A DNA stretch of 64,000 nucleotides from Erythrobacteraceae bacterium CCH12-C2. GTDB taxonomy: Bacteria; Pseudomonadota; Alphaproteobacteria; Sphingomonadales; Sphingomonadaceae. The position numbers and the translations under genes are program-made. Below the pieces are notes generated by a model, which saw only the letters and a program-made list of their open reading frames with translations, did not search any database and was not told where the DNA came from. The stretch covers positions 53,536 to 117,535 of the forward strand of contig LSKF01000120.1 of NCBI GenBank assembly GCA_001556995.1. The letters are read 5' to 3'. Below, piece after piece: positions 24,076 through 33,695 of the stretch (position 1 is its first letter; each line of letters opens with the position of its first letter).

Positions 24076-24327
24076 ATGCAAAGCCAGAACCCGATCATCG
24101 CCGACCTCGTCAAACTCGCCAACAGTGCCGCAGGCACCATGGCAGGCATGTCGCGCGAAGCCCGCGAAAGCGCGCGCGAGCGGCTGCGTGAGGCGTTTGG
24201 CGGCATCGACTTCGTGAGCCGCGAGGAATTCGACACCGTCAAGGCGATGGCGCAAAAGGCGCGCGAACAGGCCGATGCGCTCGAAGCGCGGCTGGCGGCG
24301 CTGGAAACCAAGCTCTCCAAGAAGTAA
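24076..24327 (+). CDS. ubiK: UbiK/BMFP family ubiquinone biosynthesis accessory factor
   Basis: An 83-residue protein with an amphipathic N-terminal region (DLVKLANSAAGTMAGMSREARE) and a C-terminal coiled coil (EQADALEARLAALETKLSKK), matching the BMFP/UbiK (YqiC) family. These trimeric, membrane-fusogenic proteins help ubiquinone synthesis under aerobic conditions. The small size is normal. The recO start follows 16 bases downstream, suggesting co-transcription. Confidence 0.88.
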   Translation: MQSQNPIIADLVKLANSAAGTMAGMSREARESARERLREAFGGIDFVSREEFDTVKAMAQKAREQADALEARLAALETKLSKK

Positions 24328-24343
24328 GCGTAAGGCCGCAGGC

Positions 24344-24943
24344 ATGAACCTGCGCGCCTCGGCCATCCTCCTCGCCGCCCGCGCACAGGGCGAGACGGGG
24401 GCGATTGCCCGGCTGTTGACGGCCGAGGCGGGGCTGGTCGCAGGCTATGTCGCGGGAGGGCGCGGACGGCAGATGCGCGCGGTGATGGTGCCGGGCAACC
24501 GCGTGGCGCTCGATCTGGTGACCCGTTCCGCGAGCCAATTGCCGTTCGCACGGCTGGAACTGGAACATTCGCGCGCTGCGCTGATGACCGAGCCGCTGCC
24601 TGCCGTTGCGATCCAGTGGGCTTGCGGACTGACGGCCACCGCGCTGCCCGAACGCAATCCCTATCCCGATCTCTTCGATGCGCTCGATGCGCTGCTCAGC
24701 GCCATTGCCATTGCCCCTTCGGCACGCGGCTGGGTTAGTGGGCTCATCGCCTATGAAACCATGCTGCTGCGCGAGCTTGGCTATGGCGGCGGCCCGCCGC
24801 CGCAGGCGGAGGATCTGCCGGGCCAGCTCAAGGCGCTCGGCCAGCTCGAAGGCCAGCTCGGGCACTACCTGCTTGCAGGGCGCAAGGGCGATGTTATGGG
24901 CGCGAGGCGGCTGCTGACCGAGCGGCTCGCGCGCATGGCTTGA
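24344..24943 (+). CDS. recO: DNA repair protein RecO
   Basis: A 199-residue protein with the N-terminal OB fold typical of RecO ([34 protein letters not shown], about 8-42) and a helical domain. RecO loads RecA at single-strand gaps together with RecF and RecR. It is shorter than the 230-245 residues usual for RecO, and the zinc-binding cysteine cluster is not evident, as in some alphaproteobacterial forms. It ends 11 bases before the leuB GTG start. Confidence 0.87.
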   Translation: MNLRASAILLAARAQGETGAIARLLTAEAGLVAGYVAGGRGRQMRAVMVPGNRVALDLVTRSASQLPFARLELEHSRAALMTEPLPAVAIQWACGLTATALPERNPYPDLFDALDALLSAIAIAPSARGWVSGLIAYETMLLRELGYGGGPPPQAEDLPGQLKALGQLEGQLGHYLLAGRKGDVMGARRLLTERLARMA

Positions 24944-24954
24944 GGGGATACCTG

Positions 24955-26013
24955 GTGAAAATTGCAGTCCTGCCCGGCGACGGGATCGGCCCCGAAGTGA
25001 CGGCGGAAGCCGTGGCCGTGCTCGAAGCGCTGGCGCTGCCGGGGTTGACCCTGTTCGAAGGCGATGTGGGCGGCATCGCGTACCATCGCCACGGCGTGCC
25101 GCTGCCGGAGGAAACGCTGGCGATGGCGCGCGAAGCGGACGCGGTGCTGTTCGGCGCGGTCGGTGATCCGACCTGCGATGCGCTGGAACGCCATTTGCGG
25201 CCCGAACAGGCGATTCTGGGCCTCAGGAAGCACCTCGGCCTCTTCGCCAACCTGCGCCCCGCGCGGGTGTTTGCCGGGCTGGAGCACCTCTCACCGCTGC
25301 GCCCCGATATTGCTGCCAGCCTCGACCTGCTGATCATCCGCGAGCTGACCGGCGATGTCTATTTCGGGGCCAAGGGCCAGCGCGTGACCGATGACGGCGA
25401 GCGCGAGGGCTGGGACGCGATGTCCTATGCCGAACACGAGGTGCGCCGCATTGCTCATGTCGCGTTCCGCGCAGCGGCAGCGGGCGGCCTGCCGCTCACC
25501 AGCGTCGACAAGGCCAATGTGCTCGAAACCAGCCAGCTGTGGCGCGATGTGGTGATCGAGGTTGCGGCGGAATACCCCGAAGTTGCGCTCGATCACATGT
25601 ATGTCGATAATGCCGCGATGCAGCTGGTCAGCCACCCGGACCGGTTTGGCGTGGTGCTGACCGGCAATCTGTTCGGCGATATCTTGTCCGATCTTGCCAG
25701 CGCTGCGGTGGGTTCGATTGGCCTGCTCCCCAGCGCTTCGCTGGGCCAGCGCCAGACGGCCCACGGCACCTTCGGCCTCTACGAACCAATCCACGGCAGC
25801 GCGCCCGATATCGCCGGGCAGGGCAAGGCCAATCCGATGGCGACGATCCTGTCGGCAGCGATGATGCTGCGCCATTCGTTTGGGATGGAGGCTGAGGCGG
25901 CGCGGATCGAAGCTGCTGTCGCGCGGACTCTGGCGGACGGCATCCTCGGCGGCGATCTGGGTGGGAGCCACGGCACCGCCGCGATCGGCGCAGCGGTGCG
26001 CGAACGGCTCTAG
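24955..26013 (+). CDS. leuB: 3-Isopropylmalate dehydrogenase
   Basis: A 352-residue decarboxylating dehydrogenase of leucine synthesis (3-isopropylmalate to 2-oxoisocaproate, NAD+). The sequence shows [10 protein letters not shown] at the start, [14 protein letters not shown], the substrate Arg in [26 protein letters not shown], and the metal-binding [13 protein letters not shown] and GDILSDLAS segments. NAD-binding [15 protein letters not shown] is near 275. The GTG at 24955 has GAGGGGA upstream; an upstream TTG adds five unlikely residues. It is close behind recO, so the mRNA may be shared. Confidence 0.95.
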   Translation: MKIAVLPGDGIGPEVTAEAVAVLEALALPGLTLFEGDVGGIAYHRHGVPLPEETLAMAREADAVLFGAVGDPTCDALERHLRPEQAILGLRKHLGLFANLRPARVFAGLEHLSPLRPDIAASLDLLIIRELTGDVYFGAKGQRVTDDGEREGWDAMSYAEHEVRRIAHVAFRAAAAGGLPLTSVDKANVLETSQLWRDVVIEVAAEYPEVALDHMYVDNAAMQLVSHPDRFGVVLTGNLFGDILSDLASAAVGSIGLLPSASLGQRQTAHGTFGLYEPIHGSAPDIAGQGKANPMATILSAAMMLRHSFGMEAEAARIEAAVARTLADGILGGDLGGSHGTAAIGAAVRERL

Positions 26014-26071
26014 CGCGGTTCGGGCGCCCGCATTTTATGGTTTATAAAGAATTATGGTCCAATAGGGGGGC

Positions 26072-27241
26072 ATGGATCAGACCTTCTTTTTGCGCCATGA
26101 ATCGGTCGAGGATGACCTTGCCGAAATCTGGCCGGCAATCTCGCCCATGACGCTCGACCTGGCGATCATCCTGCCCACGCTCAACGAGCGCGGCAACCTA
26201 GGCCCGCTGGTCGAGCGCATCGACCGTGCGATCGGCAATGCGGCCGTTTGGGAGGTCATCATCGTCGACGATGATAGCCGCGATGGCACCGCCGACGAAG
26301 CCCGCGCCATCGCGCTCAAAGATCCACGGGTGCGCGTGATCCAGCGCATCGGACGCCGCGGCCTTGCCAGCGCTGCGATCGAGGGGTTCTGCGCCACCGC
26401 TGCGCCGTTTGTGGCGGTGATGGATGCTGACCACCAGCACGATCCCGCGCTCCTGCCCGGGATGATCGCCGCGCTCAAGAGCGGCGAGGCTGAAATCTGC
26501 GTCGCCAGCCGGTTCGCCGAAGGGGCCAGCACCGCCGATTGGGCCGCGCCGGAACGCGAGAAGCTTTCGACCTATGCCAATGCTCTGGCGCGCAAGATCA
26601 CCGGGGTTGATCTCAGCGATCCGATGAGCGGTTACTTCATGCTCCCCGCCGCCACCGCCCGCAATCTTGTGCCGCGCCTGTCGGGGATCGGCTTCAAGAT
26701 CCTGCTCGATCTCCTCGCCACTGCGGATGCTCCCATGAAGGTCAAGGAATTCCCCCTCAATTTCGCCGCCCGCCGCGAAGGAGAAAGCAAGCTGGACCGC
26801 GCCATTCTGTTCGATTTCCTCGCAGGGCTCTACGACAAGGTGCTCGGCAAGGTGATCCCCACGCGCTTTGCCCTGTTCGGCACGGTCGGTGCCCTTGGCG
26901 TCGCTGTGCACTTTGCGGTGCTTACTTTGCTGCTGTTTGCCATCGGCGAGCGATTTGCGATCGCGCAGACCGCAGCCGTGCTGGTGGCGATGAGCTTCAA
27001 TTTCTGGCTCAACAACTGGCTGACCTATCGCGACAAGCGGCTCAAGGGCATGGGCGCGCTGCTGCGCGGCTGGCTCGGGTTCTGCGCGACCTGTGCAGTC
27101 GGTGCCTTTGCCAACGTCGCGATTGCAACCTTCCTCCAAGGGCAGGGCGTGTTCTGGGTGCTGGCGGCTTTGGCCGGGATCGCGGTGGGCTCGGTGTGGA
27201 ACTACGCGCTGTCGAACCGCTTCGTCTGGGGTCGCTTCTAG
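26072..27241 (+). CDS. DPM1-type GT2 glycosyltransferase fused to GtrA domain
   Basis: A 389-residue fusion. The GT2 domain (about residues 28-250) has LPTLNERGNL, the nucleotide-sugar Asp triad IIVDDDSRDGT, and the metal-binding DADHQHDP, as in polyprenyl-phosphate mannose/glucose synthases. A GtrA-like four-helix membrane domain follows (about 265-389). Such fusions transfer sugar from a nucleotide donor to polyprenyl phosphate and may also flip it. The convergent PMT-type gene three bases away could use the product, so the pair probably forms a glycosylation module; this is inference. Confidence 0.9.
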   Translation: MDQTFFLRHESVEDDLAEIWPAISPMTLDLAIILPTLNERGNLGPLVERIDRAIGNAAVWEVIIVDDDSRDGTADEARAIALKDPRVRVIQRIGRRGLASAAIEGFCATAAPFVAVMDADHQHDPALLPGMIAALKSGEAEICVASRFAEGASTADWAAPEREKLSTYANALARKITGVDLSDPMSGYFMLPAATARNLVPRLSGIGFKILLDLLATADAPMKVKEFPLNFAARREGESKLDRAILFDFLAGLYDKVLGKVIPTRFALFGTVGALGVAVHFAVLTLLLFAIGERFAIAQTAAVLVAMSFNFWLNNWLTYRDKRLKGMGALLRGWLGFCATCAVGAFANVAIATFLQGQGVFWVLAALAGIAVGSVWNYALSNRFVWGRF

Positions 27242-27244
27242 GCC

Positions 27245-28579
27245 CTAACGCCAGCCGGTGAGCCACGTCCATTTGGCAAAGCTCATCGCGTCCAGCAGCG
27301 GCGCGGCGGCGAGCACCTTGTAAAACAGCGCGAAGAGGCCGGTCGATCCGGCCAGCACCGCCCACGCCAGCCGGCCCCAGCGTGCCCGCTTGTGCCATTC
27401 GGCCAGCGCCAGCGCCAATGCGGCGAGCAGGAAAAAGCTCGGCACGAAATAGTGGTAATAGAACTGCACGGGCTTGGGCGCGATGACCCACAGGCCGAGG
27501 CTCGCGACATAGCCGATCACCGCTCCCAGCCGCGCCCAATTCGTAGGGCGCAAGCCGCTGGTGAGGCACCAGATCAGCGCCGGCAGGCCAAGCAGCATCG
27601 TCAGCGGATTGCCGATCAGCAGCACCCCGCGCTGCGCTCCGTCGACCACCTCGTAAAGATACCAGATCCCGCGCGTGTTCAGCACCCATTGCGGCCAGTT
27701 GCTTTGGTAATTGTGGGGCGAGAGTATCTGCCTTTGCAGCGCGAGGATTTCGCCATGAAAGCCGATCAGGCCCTGTTCGGCGAGCGGGGAGGGATGGAGA
27801 AGCTCTGCCAGCCAGTAGCCGGGCAGGAAGGTAAGGGCATAAGTCACGAGCGGCACCAGCCCGAGCCACACGAAAGCCTCGACCAGCGTGACCCCCGGCA
27901 CCGGCGCGCCCCGGCGGCTGAGGAACAGGCGCCTGCGCCCGGCTGAAAGGCGCGCGGCAAAAAAGGCAAGGCCGGGCAGAACCGCCAAGGGAATCGCATT
28001 CCACTTCGCCCCCATGGCGCAGCCGAGCGCCACGCCGGTCAGCGCCAAGCGCCAGCGCCCGGTCTCAGGCTCACGGCAGGCGCCGGCAAACTGCCACGCC
28101 GCGATGGCAAGGAAAGCTGCCATGAAAATGTCGAGCATCGCGATGCGTGACTGGATGAAAAGGTGAAAGCCTGTGGCCAGCAGCAGCCCGAAGGCGAGGG
28201 CGGCGAAGCGATCCTCGCTGGCGTGCCACAGCGCGCGCATGCTGGCGAATAGCGCCAGCGTGCCTGCCAAGAGCGGCATGATCCGCCAGCCGACCGGGTT
28301 ATCGCCGAAAAGCGCGATCCCCAGCGCGATTAACTCCTTGCCCAGCAGCGGATGCTCCCGGTTGAGGTAAGCGCCATTGCCCTCGGCGAACAGGCTCACA
28401 ATCTCGCGCGCGGCCGGAAGATAGTGAATCTCGTCGAAATAGGCGATCGACGGGGTCGCAAGTCGCCAGCTTGCTGTCAGCGCATAAATCCCGGTCAAGG
28501 CCAGACACAATGCCAACGGGTCGCGGGGGTGCACGCGCGCCGGAGTATCGGACAAAAGGGAAGCGCGCGCCTCGGCCAT
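27245..28579 (-). CDS. PMT-family (GT39) membrane glycosyltransferase
   Basis: A 444-residue polytopic membrane protein with roughly 10-11 hydrophobic helices. The first periplasmic loop carries the lipid-linked-sugar transferase pattern (YFDEIHYLPAAREIV, then YLNREHPLLGKELIALGI, about 40-85), the Asp-Glu and Glu-His-Pro motifs of PMT enzymes. Members transfer mannose or a related sugar from polyprenyl phosphate to protein or other acceptors. The ATG at 28579 is chosen because upstream in-frame codons are Pro/Cys-rich and implausible. It converges on the GT2-GtrA gene. Confidence 0.9.
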   Translation of the reverse strand: MAEARASLLSDTPARVHPRDPLALCLALTGIYALTASWRLATPSIAYFDEIHYLPAAREIVSLFAEGNGAYLNREHPLLGKELIALGIALFGDNPVGWRIMPLLAGTLALFASMRALWHASEDRFAALAFGLLLATGFHLFIQSRIAMLDIFMAAFLAIAAWQFAGACREPETGRWRLALTGVALGCAMGAKWNAIPLAVLPGLAFFAARLSAGRRRLFLSRRGAPVPGVTLVEAFVWLGLVPLVTYALTFLPGYWLAELLHPSPLAEQGLIGFHGEILALQRQILSPHNYQSNWPQWVLNTRGIWYLYEVVDGAQRGVLLIGNPLTMLLGLPALIWCLTSGLRPTNWARLGAVIGYVASLGLWVIAPKPVQFYYHYFVPSFFLLAALALALAEWHKRARWGRLAWAVLAGSTGLFALFYKVLAAAPLLDAMSFAKWTWLTGWR

Positions 28580-28622
28580 GGGCGCTGCGATTAGGCAGCG
28601 CCCCTGCCAAGGGCAAGCGCGA

Positions 28623-29036
28623 TTATGCGGCGGCGGTGGGGCCGGCTGCTGCGGCGCGGGTCCGCTGCTCCAACCAGAACAATCGTGCTGCCATAGCCAA
28701 CAGGCCGATGCTGGCGGTGCAGATGACAAACAGGGCCCAAGGCATGATATTCATCCCCGCCGCCCGCGCGCGCGGGATGATCAGGAACAGACCGACCAGC
28801 ACTGCCGAGACCAGATCCCACCACACCTGAACGCCCGTCAGGTTGGCAGAATGGTTGGTCCAGAACATGACCGGCCCTTCTTTCCACAGCTGAACGGCGG
28901 TAAACCCGCCAAACGCGACCGAGAGCACCGCGGCAAGCAGGGCAGAACCGGTCACGCGCTGTTGCACGGCAATGGCGATAAATGCGATGACGGCAGCGAC
29001 GGCGATGGCGATGGTGAGAATTTGCGGCGCACTCAT
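28623..29036 (-). CDS. Four-helix membrane protein of unknown function
   Basis: A 137-residue protein with about four transmembrane helices, starting ILTIAIAVAAVIAFIAIAV and ending in a charged, Ala-rich tail. I do not recognise the family. It is divergent from the TetR gene at 29112 with only 75 bases between the starts, and that gap holds a palindrome at 29088-29103. It is therefore a likely TetR target. Confidence 0.75.
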   Translation of the reverse strand: MSAPQILTIAIAVAAVIAFIAIAVQQRVTGSALLAAVLSVAFGGFTAVQLWKEGPVMFWTNHSANLTGVQVWWDLVSAVLVGLFLIIPRARAAGMNIMPWALFVICTASIGLLAMAARLFWLEQRTRAAAAGPTAAA

Positions 29037-29087
29037 GGCGGTCTCCGGCGAATGATGTTAAAGATAATGATCAGATAGATAAAGAAA

Positions 29088-29103
29088 TGTAGCGACTGCT
29101 ACA
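29088..29103. promoter_or_regulatory. Candidate TetR operator
   Basis: TGTAGC-GACT-GCTACA is a perfect 6-bp inverted repeat with a four-base spacer. It lies just before the tetR start, in the gap shared with the divergent membrane-protein gene. Confidence 0.55.
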
Positions 29104-29111
29104 AGAGGATA

Positions 29112-29660
29112 ATGACCAGCCAGCGCCTTTCCCGCGAAGTTCTTCTGCCTCGCCTCGCCGAACATGTGCTGGCGCATGGCTTGGGGCAGGCGAGCCTGCG
29201 TCCGCTCGCCAAGGCGGCGGGGACCAGCGACCGCATGCTCATTTACCATTTCGGCACCAAGGAAGCGCTGATCACCGAGCTGCTTGGCTACATCACCGGG
29301 GTCTATTCCGCGATCCTCGACGGGGTGATGGCCGATTATCGCCCGGCGACCCGCAACGAGGTCTTGATGCGGATTCTCGCGCAGAACGACGATCCGGCGA
29401 TCGCGCCCTTCATGATGTTGTGGTGGGAGATTGTCGCAGGCGCGGCGCGCGACCTGCCCGGCTTCCGGGTCGCGGCGCGGGCGATGGTTGAACAATTGCA
29501 TGCCTGGCTTGAAGGGCAGATGCCCGCAGGCGATCACGACCCCAAAGGCGGGGCCAGTTATCTGCTCACCGTGATCGAGGGAACCATGATGCTCGCAGCC
29601 CTCGGCCATGAAGACACGGCGCGCGAAGGCCTGCTTGCGGGCGGGCTCTTGCAGCCCTAG
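29112..29660 (+). CDS. TetR-family transcriptional regulator
   Basis: A 182-residue regulator. The helix-turn-helix is at about residues 10-55 (LASHGLG-type helix, then LRPLAKAAGTSDRMLIYHFGTKEALI), followed by a helical ligand-binding domain with several Trp and Met residues. The start has AAGAGGATA upstream. It is divergent from the small membrane-protein gene with a palindromic operator candidate between them, and lies 11 bases before metZ, so it may share an mRNA with metZ. Inducer unknown. Confidence 0.88.
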   Translation: MTSQRLSREVLLPRLAEHVLAHGLGQASLRPLAKAAGTSDRMLIYHFGTKEALITELLGYITGVYSAILDGVMADYRPATRNEVLMRILAQNDDPAIAPFMMLWWEIVAGAARDLPGFRVAARAMVEQLHAWLEGQMPAGDHDPKGGASYLLTVIEGTMMLAALGHEDTAREGLLAGGLLQP

Positions 29661-29671
29661 AGACGCCCCCC

Positions 29672-30889
29672 ATGAAGAAGACCACCGGCATGGACCGCGC
29701 CGCCACCGCGAATTGGCGCCCCGCAACCCGCGCGCTGCGCGGCGGCACCTGGCGCTCCGAACATGGCGAGACAAGCGAAGCACTGTTCCTCACCTCAGGC
29801 TACACCTACGACGACGCGCAGACCGTCGCTGATCGCTTTGCCGGCACGGCGCAGGGCATGACCTATTCGCGCCTCCAGAACCCCACGGTGGCGATGCTGG
29901 AGGAACGCATCGCGCTGATGGAAGGGGCCGAGGCTTGCCGCACGCAGGCCACCGGCATGGCGGCAATGACCGCGGCGCTGCTGTGCCAGCTTTCGGCTGG
30001 CGATCACGTGGTCGCCGCCCGCGCCGCCTTTGGCTCGTGCCGCTGGCTGGTCGATACGCTGCTGCCCAAGTTCGGCATCGCAACCACCGTGATCGACAGC
30101 GCCGATAACGCCGCTTGGGAAGCCGCGATCCGGCCCAACACCAAGGTGTTCTTCTTCGAGACCCCGGCCAACCCGACGCTCGATATCGTCGATCTCGCCT
30201 ATGTCTGCGGCCTCGCGAAGGCGCATGGGATCACCACGGTGGTCGACAACGCCTTCGCCTCGCCCGTGCTCCAGCGCCCGATGGAATTCGGCGCGGATGT
30301 GGTGGCCTATTCCGCCACAAAACTGATGGACGGGCAGGGCCGGGTGCTCGCGGGCGCGATCTGCGCCTCGAAGCAGTGGATCGACGAGGTGTTGATGCCG
30401 TTCCAGCGCAACACCGGCCCAACGCTCTCCGCCTTCAACGCCTGGGTGGTGCTGAAGGGGCTGGAAACGCTCCCCTTGCGTGCATTCAAACAGTCCGAAC
30501 AGGCCGTGGCCTTGGGCGAGTTCCTCGAACCGCGCGTGCGCGCTGCGGGTGGCCAACTGCTGCACCCCGGCTTGCCAAGCCACCCGCGCCACAACCTCGC
30601 GCGCGCCCAGATGGACGCGACGGGCCCGATCTTCGCGCTGGATGTGGGCACCCGCGCCCGTGCCTTTGCCATCCTTGATGCCCTCAAGCTCGTCGATATC
30701 TCGAACAATATCGGCGATGCCCGTTCGCTGATGTGCCACCCCGCCTCCAGCACCCACGCCAATATGGGCGACGAAGCCCGCGCCGCGATGGGTGTGACCG
30801 AGGGGCTGCTGCGCATCAACGTGGGTCTGGAAGACATCGCCGATCTCACCGAGGACATGGATCAGGCGCTCGCTGCGGCGGGCATTTAG
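29672..30889 (+). CDS. metZ: O-succinylhomoserine sulfhydrylase
   Basis: A 405-residue Cys/Met-metabolism PLP enzyme that makes homocysteine from O-succinylhomoserine and sulfide. The sequence has LTSGYTYDDAQTVADRF, YSRLQNPTV, ATGMAAMTAAL, FFFETPANPTLDIVDL and the PLP-Lys segment YSATKLMDGQGR (about 210), the MetZ form rather than MetB. The start has weak ribosome signals; the ATG at 29690 six codons later is also possible. The next gene starts 12 bases after the stop. Confidence 0.93.
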   Translation: MKKTTGMDRAATANWRPATRALRGGTWRSEHGETSEALFLTSGYTYDDAQTVADRFAGTAQGMTYSRLQNPTVAMLEERIALMEGAEACRTQATGMAAMTAALLCQLSAGDHVVAARAAFGSCRWLVDTLLPKFGIATTVIDSADNAAWEAAIRPNTKVFFFETPANPTLDIVDLAYVCGLAKAHGITTVVDNAFASPVLQRPMEFGADVVAYSATKLMDGQGRVLAGAICASKQWIDEVLMPFQRNTGPTLSAFNAWVVLKGLETLPLRAFKQSEQAVALGEFLEPRVRAAGGQLLHPGLPSHPRHNLARAQMDATGPIFALDVGTRARAFAILDALKLVDISNNIGDARSLMCHPASSTHANMGDEARAAMGVTEGLLRINVGLEDIADLTEDMDQALAAAGI

Positions 30890-30901
30890 GGAGGAGCCCC
30901 A

Positions 30902-31510
30902 ATGGCCAAGCGTGTGGAACTCGTCTTCGATATCGTCTCGCCCAATGCCTACCTCGTGTGGTGGCCGCTGCGCGAGCTGATCGACCGCTATGAGGCCGAG
31001 CTTGATGTGATCCCCGTGTTCCTCGGCGGGATGCACCGCCTGACCGGCAACGCCCCGCCGATGATCCGCGACGCCGAGGTCAAGGGCAAGAACGAATACG
31101 CGATGCTCGAAATGCAGCGCTTCATCGCCAAGCATGGGCTGACGAAGTGGCGGATGCATCCGCAGTTCCCGTTCAATTCGATCCTGTTCCAGCGAATGCT
31201 CTATGCCGCAGATCAGGACGGGCGCGGGGTGCAGTTTGCCGAGGCGCTGCTGCGCGCGGTGTGGGAACAAAGCATCGACATCGCCGCGCCCGAAGCCATT
31301 GGCGCTGCCGTGAGCGCCGCCGGGTTCGATGCCGCCGATCTCTTCGCCCGCGCTCAGACCGATGAGGTCAAGCAGGGTCTTGTGGCCAACACCGATGCAG
31401 CGGTTGCGCGCGGCGCTTTCGGCATCCCGACGATGTGGGTCGATGGGACGGAGATGTTTTTCGGGAAAGAGCGCCTCGGCCAGATCGAAGAACTGCTCGC
31501 CAAGGGCTAG
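30902..31510 (+). CDS. 2-Hydroxychromene-2-carboxylate isomerase-like (DsbA family) protein
   Basis: A 202-residue thioredoxin-fold protein of the HCCA isomerase/kappa-GST group. The start VELVFDIVSPNAYLVWWPL carries the Ser-Pro in place of the Cys-X-X-Cys of DsbA, a helical insert follows, and the C-terminus has FGIPTMWVDG with the cis-Pro and EMFFGKERL. In naphthalene degradation such enzymes isomerise a chromene; outside such operons, as here beside metZ, the role is probably general glutathione chemistry. GGGAGGAG precedes the ATG. Confidence 0.87.
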   Translation: MAKRVELVFDIVSPNAYLVWWPLRELIDRYEAELDVIPVFLGGMHRLTGNAPPMIRDAEVKGKNEYAMLEMQRFIAKHGLTKWRMHPQFPFNSILFQRMLYAADQDGRGVQFAEALLRAVWEQSIDIAAPEAIGAAVSAAGFDAADLFARAQTDEVKQGLVANTDAAVARGAFGIPTMWVDGTEMFFGKERLGQIEELLAKG

Positions 31511-31671
31511 GCCTGGCTATGCGGCAGCTTTCGGGTTTGCGCAAAGTCGAGGCTGGCGGCTGACGTTGGGTGGCTCCCGGTATCGCGGTGATTTGCCTGG
31601 CTGCTGATCTTGACCGGCAGTGCTCGCGACTTTCCACTCGGACGTTCGGACCTCGGTGCAAATCATGCGAC

Positions 31672-33594
31672 CTAAAAGTCGATTCCCAAGCTGAACTGCA
31701 CCGCGCGCCCATCAATAAAGCCGTACACGCCACTTCCAAAAACGTCCCAACCGAAGGTGTTGCCCAGGTTGGTAGCGCTCAGCCGGGCCTGCGCCGGAAC
31801 CTCGCCGAGACGGAAGCCGTAGCGCACGCCTGCATCGAACAAGGCTCGCGCCGGCACGCGAACCGCGTTGCTGCTGGTTGCGATGATCGAGGATTGTGCC
31901 CGCACTCCGACCGACAGGGTTACGCCCTCCGCAACGGGCGGTCTCCAATCGAAGGCGAGATTAAAGCGCCGGTCGGGTCGTCCGACCGCCTCGGTCCCCA
32001 CCGTTCCTGCCTCCACCGCCGGGCCGCGCACCTTCGAATCGCCGATTATCGCGCCGCCCACCACATCGAGCCGAGGGGTAATCGCGCCAGAAAGGCTCAC
32101 TTCGAAGCCCCGGTTCGCGGTACTGCCGAGCTGGCTGAACGCGCCTTGCGGGTCGAACTGGAAATAGGGGCGGCCCAGGTCATAGGCACCCAATACCAGG
32201 CTGAGATCGGGCTTCACCTTCCAGCGCAGGCCGACATCGTATTGGCGGGTCCGGCTGGCGGGCAGCGGGGCGTTGCGATTGGTCGCGCTGCCCGGTGCGG
32301 CGCCGCTGTCCTCCAGCCCCTCGGCATAACTGGCATAGGCCGACAGGCTTTCGTTGAATCGCAGGGAGCCGGTCGCGGTGAGCAGCAACGGGCTGGCCCT
32401 GCCGACCAGCGCCGCGCCGTTGCCCGGCACGGCGCGCTGTCGGTAGTCGGTCTTCTGGATACCGAGATTAAGGTCAACGCCGCCCCGCCAGCTGAGAGCA
32501 TATCCTGCCGCGATCGTGCCCTGCCGTATCTGATTGAGGTCTTGTGCTCCGAACGCAGGGGCCGGAGGCGGCGCAGGCTGGGGCGCGCCGATTGCAATCC
32601 TGCCCAGATCGACGAACTGGCTCCCTCCGAAAAGGCGCTCGCGCAAGCGCCCGCGCAGTGACAGCGTGAGCGTGTGCCGCACATCGCGGCTGCTGAAGGC
32701 GCGGTCGAGCCGCAGCTCACCGCTGGTCGATCCATTGCGCGCGGGCGGATCGGTGACGATCAGCTGGCTCGCAGTCGCATCGGGGGTGACGTCGAGATAG
32801 AGGTTGGCAAAGCTCGCTGGGGCGTTCGAGACCGAGCGGAACAGCCCTGCCCGCAGCCGCCAGCCATCTTCCTGCCACTTGACGACAGTGCCGAAATTGT
32901 AGCGGTTGCGCGCGTTTTCGGCCCAAGCCGGCCCGGTGAACAACAGGCGCGGGACGCGCGGGGGCAGATATTCGCCCGCGGTAATGTAATCGGGCGGACT
33001 CTGTGCCTCGCGCATCGCGAGATAGGAAAAGAAGGGCACGACCTCGAGACTGTCAGAGGGCTTCCATTCAAAGGTTGCGCTTCCCGAGGCGATCCAGTCG
33101 GTGGTGCCGTTTCCATAGCGTTCGCGATAGGCCCCGGCGCCGAGCGCCGCGCCCAAACGCGGGGAAAGCCGGACATCGGCGGTCGCTTCTGAGACCAGAA
33201 AGCCGAACGTGTCAGCCGAGGCGAACAGGCTGCGCCCCGGGTTCGCGGCAGGTCTGCGCAGCCGGATGTCGACCACACCCGAGGGAGCAGGAAAGGCGAA
33301 GCCCTGCGCTGCTATCCCGACGCGTATTGTGGTGGTTGATCGCAATAGCGACGAAGGCAGCGTCACCGGGTCGATATAGAGATCTTCGAGCCGCACATTG
33401 CCCGCATCGACGGCTGAAAATCCGCGCACATCATCTGAGCCGTAGAGCCCGATGTTTTCGCGCCCGATGCTGGTGCCGAAAGCATCCTCGGCAGCCTGAA
33501 GTGCATTTTCGGTCGAACGCTGGGCGTGCAGCGGCGCTGCGGCACCACCAGCAAACAGCGCGGCAACCAGCCCTGCCATAGATGTAATTTTCAT
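31672..33594 (-). CDS. TonB-dependent receptor
   Basis: A 640-residue outer-membrane receptor, shorter than the one at 8153. A signal peptide covers about 1-25 (ending PLHAQ). The plug is at about 30-120 with DDVRGFSAVDAGNVRLEDLYIDP, and the barrel ends VQFSLGIDF with terminal Phe. The plug resembles siderophore-type receptors but lacks an obvious TonB-box consensus. The ATG at 33594 begins the signal. A LysR gene diverges from it 101 bases away and probably controls it. Ligand unknown. Confidence 0.87.
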   Translation of the reverse strand: MKITSMAGLVAALFAGGAAAPLHAQRSTENALQAAEDAFGTSIGRENIGLYGSDDVRGFSAVDAGNVRLEDLYIDPVTLPSSLLRSTTTIRVGIAAQGFAFPAPSGVVDIRLRRPAANPGRSLFASADTFGFLVSEATADVRLSPRLGAALGAGAYRERYGNGTTDWIASGSATFEWKPSDSLEVVPFFSYLAMREAQSPPDYITAGEYLPPRVPRLLFTGPAWAENARNRYNFGTVVKWQEDGWRLRAGLFRSVSNAPASFANLYLDVTPDATASQLIVTDPPARNGSTSGELRLDRAFSSRDVRHTLTLSLRGRLRERLFGGSQFVDLGRIAIGAPQPAPPPAPAFGAQDLNQIRQGTIAAGYALSWRGGVDLNLGIQKTDYRQRAVPGNGAALVGRASPLLLTATGSLRFNESLSAYASYAEGLEDSGAAPGSATNRNAPLPASRTRQYDVGLRWKVKPDLSLVLGAYDLGRPYFQFDPQGAFSQLGSTANRGFEVSLSGAITPRLDVVGGAIIGDSKVRGPAVEAGTVGTEAVGRPDRRFNLAFDWRPPVAEGVTLSVGVRAQSSIIATSSNAVRVPARALFDAGVRYGFRLGEVPAQARLSATNLGNTFGWDVFGSGVYGFIDGRAVQFSLGIDF

Positions 33595-33695
33595 GGAATG
33601 TGAAATCTGACCTGTTGAACGGAGCGCTTGTTTTCCCTGCAAATCCTGCAATGACTATCGAATTGATCCGCATCTCACATGAGGAAATCTCAAAT

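Noticed and set aside
29660..29672. SAM or SAH riboswitch before metZ
   Set aside because: Only 11 bases separate the tetR stop from metZ, so no riboswitch fits there.
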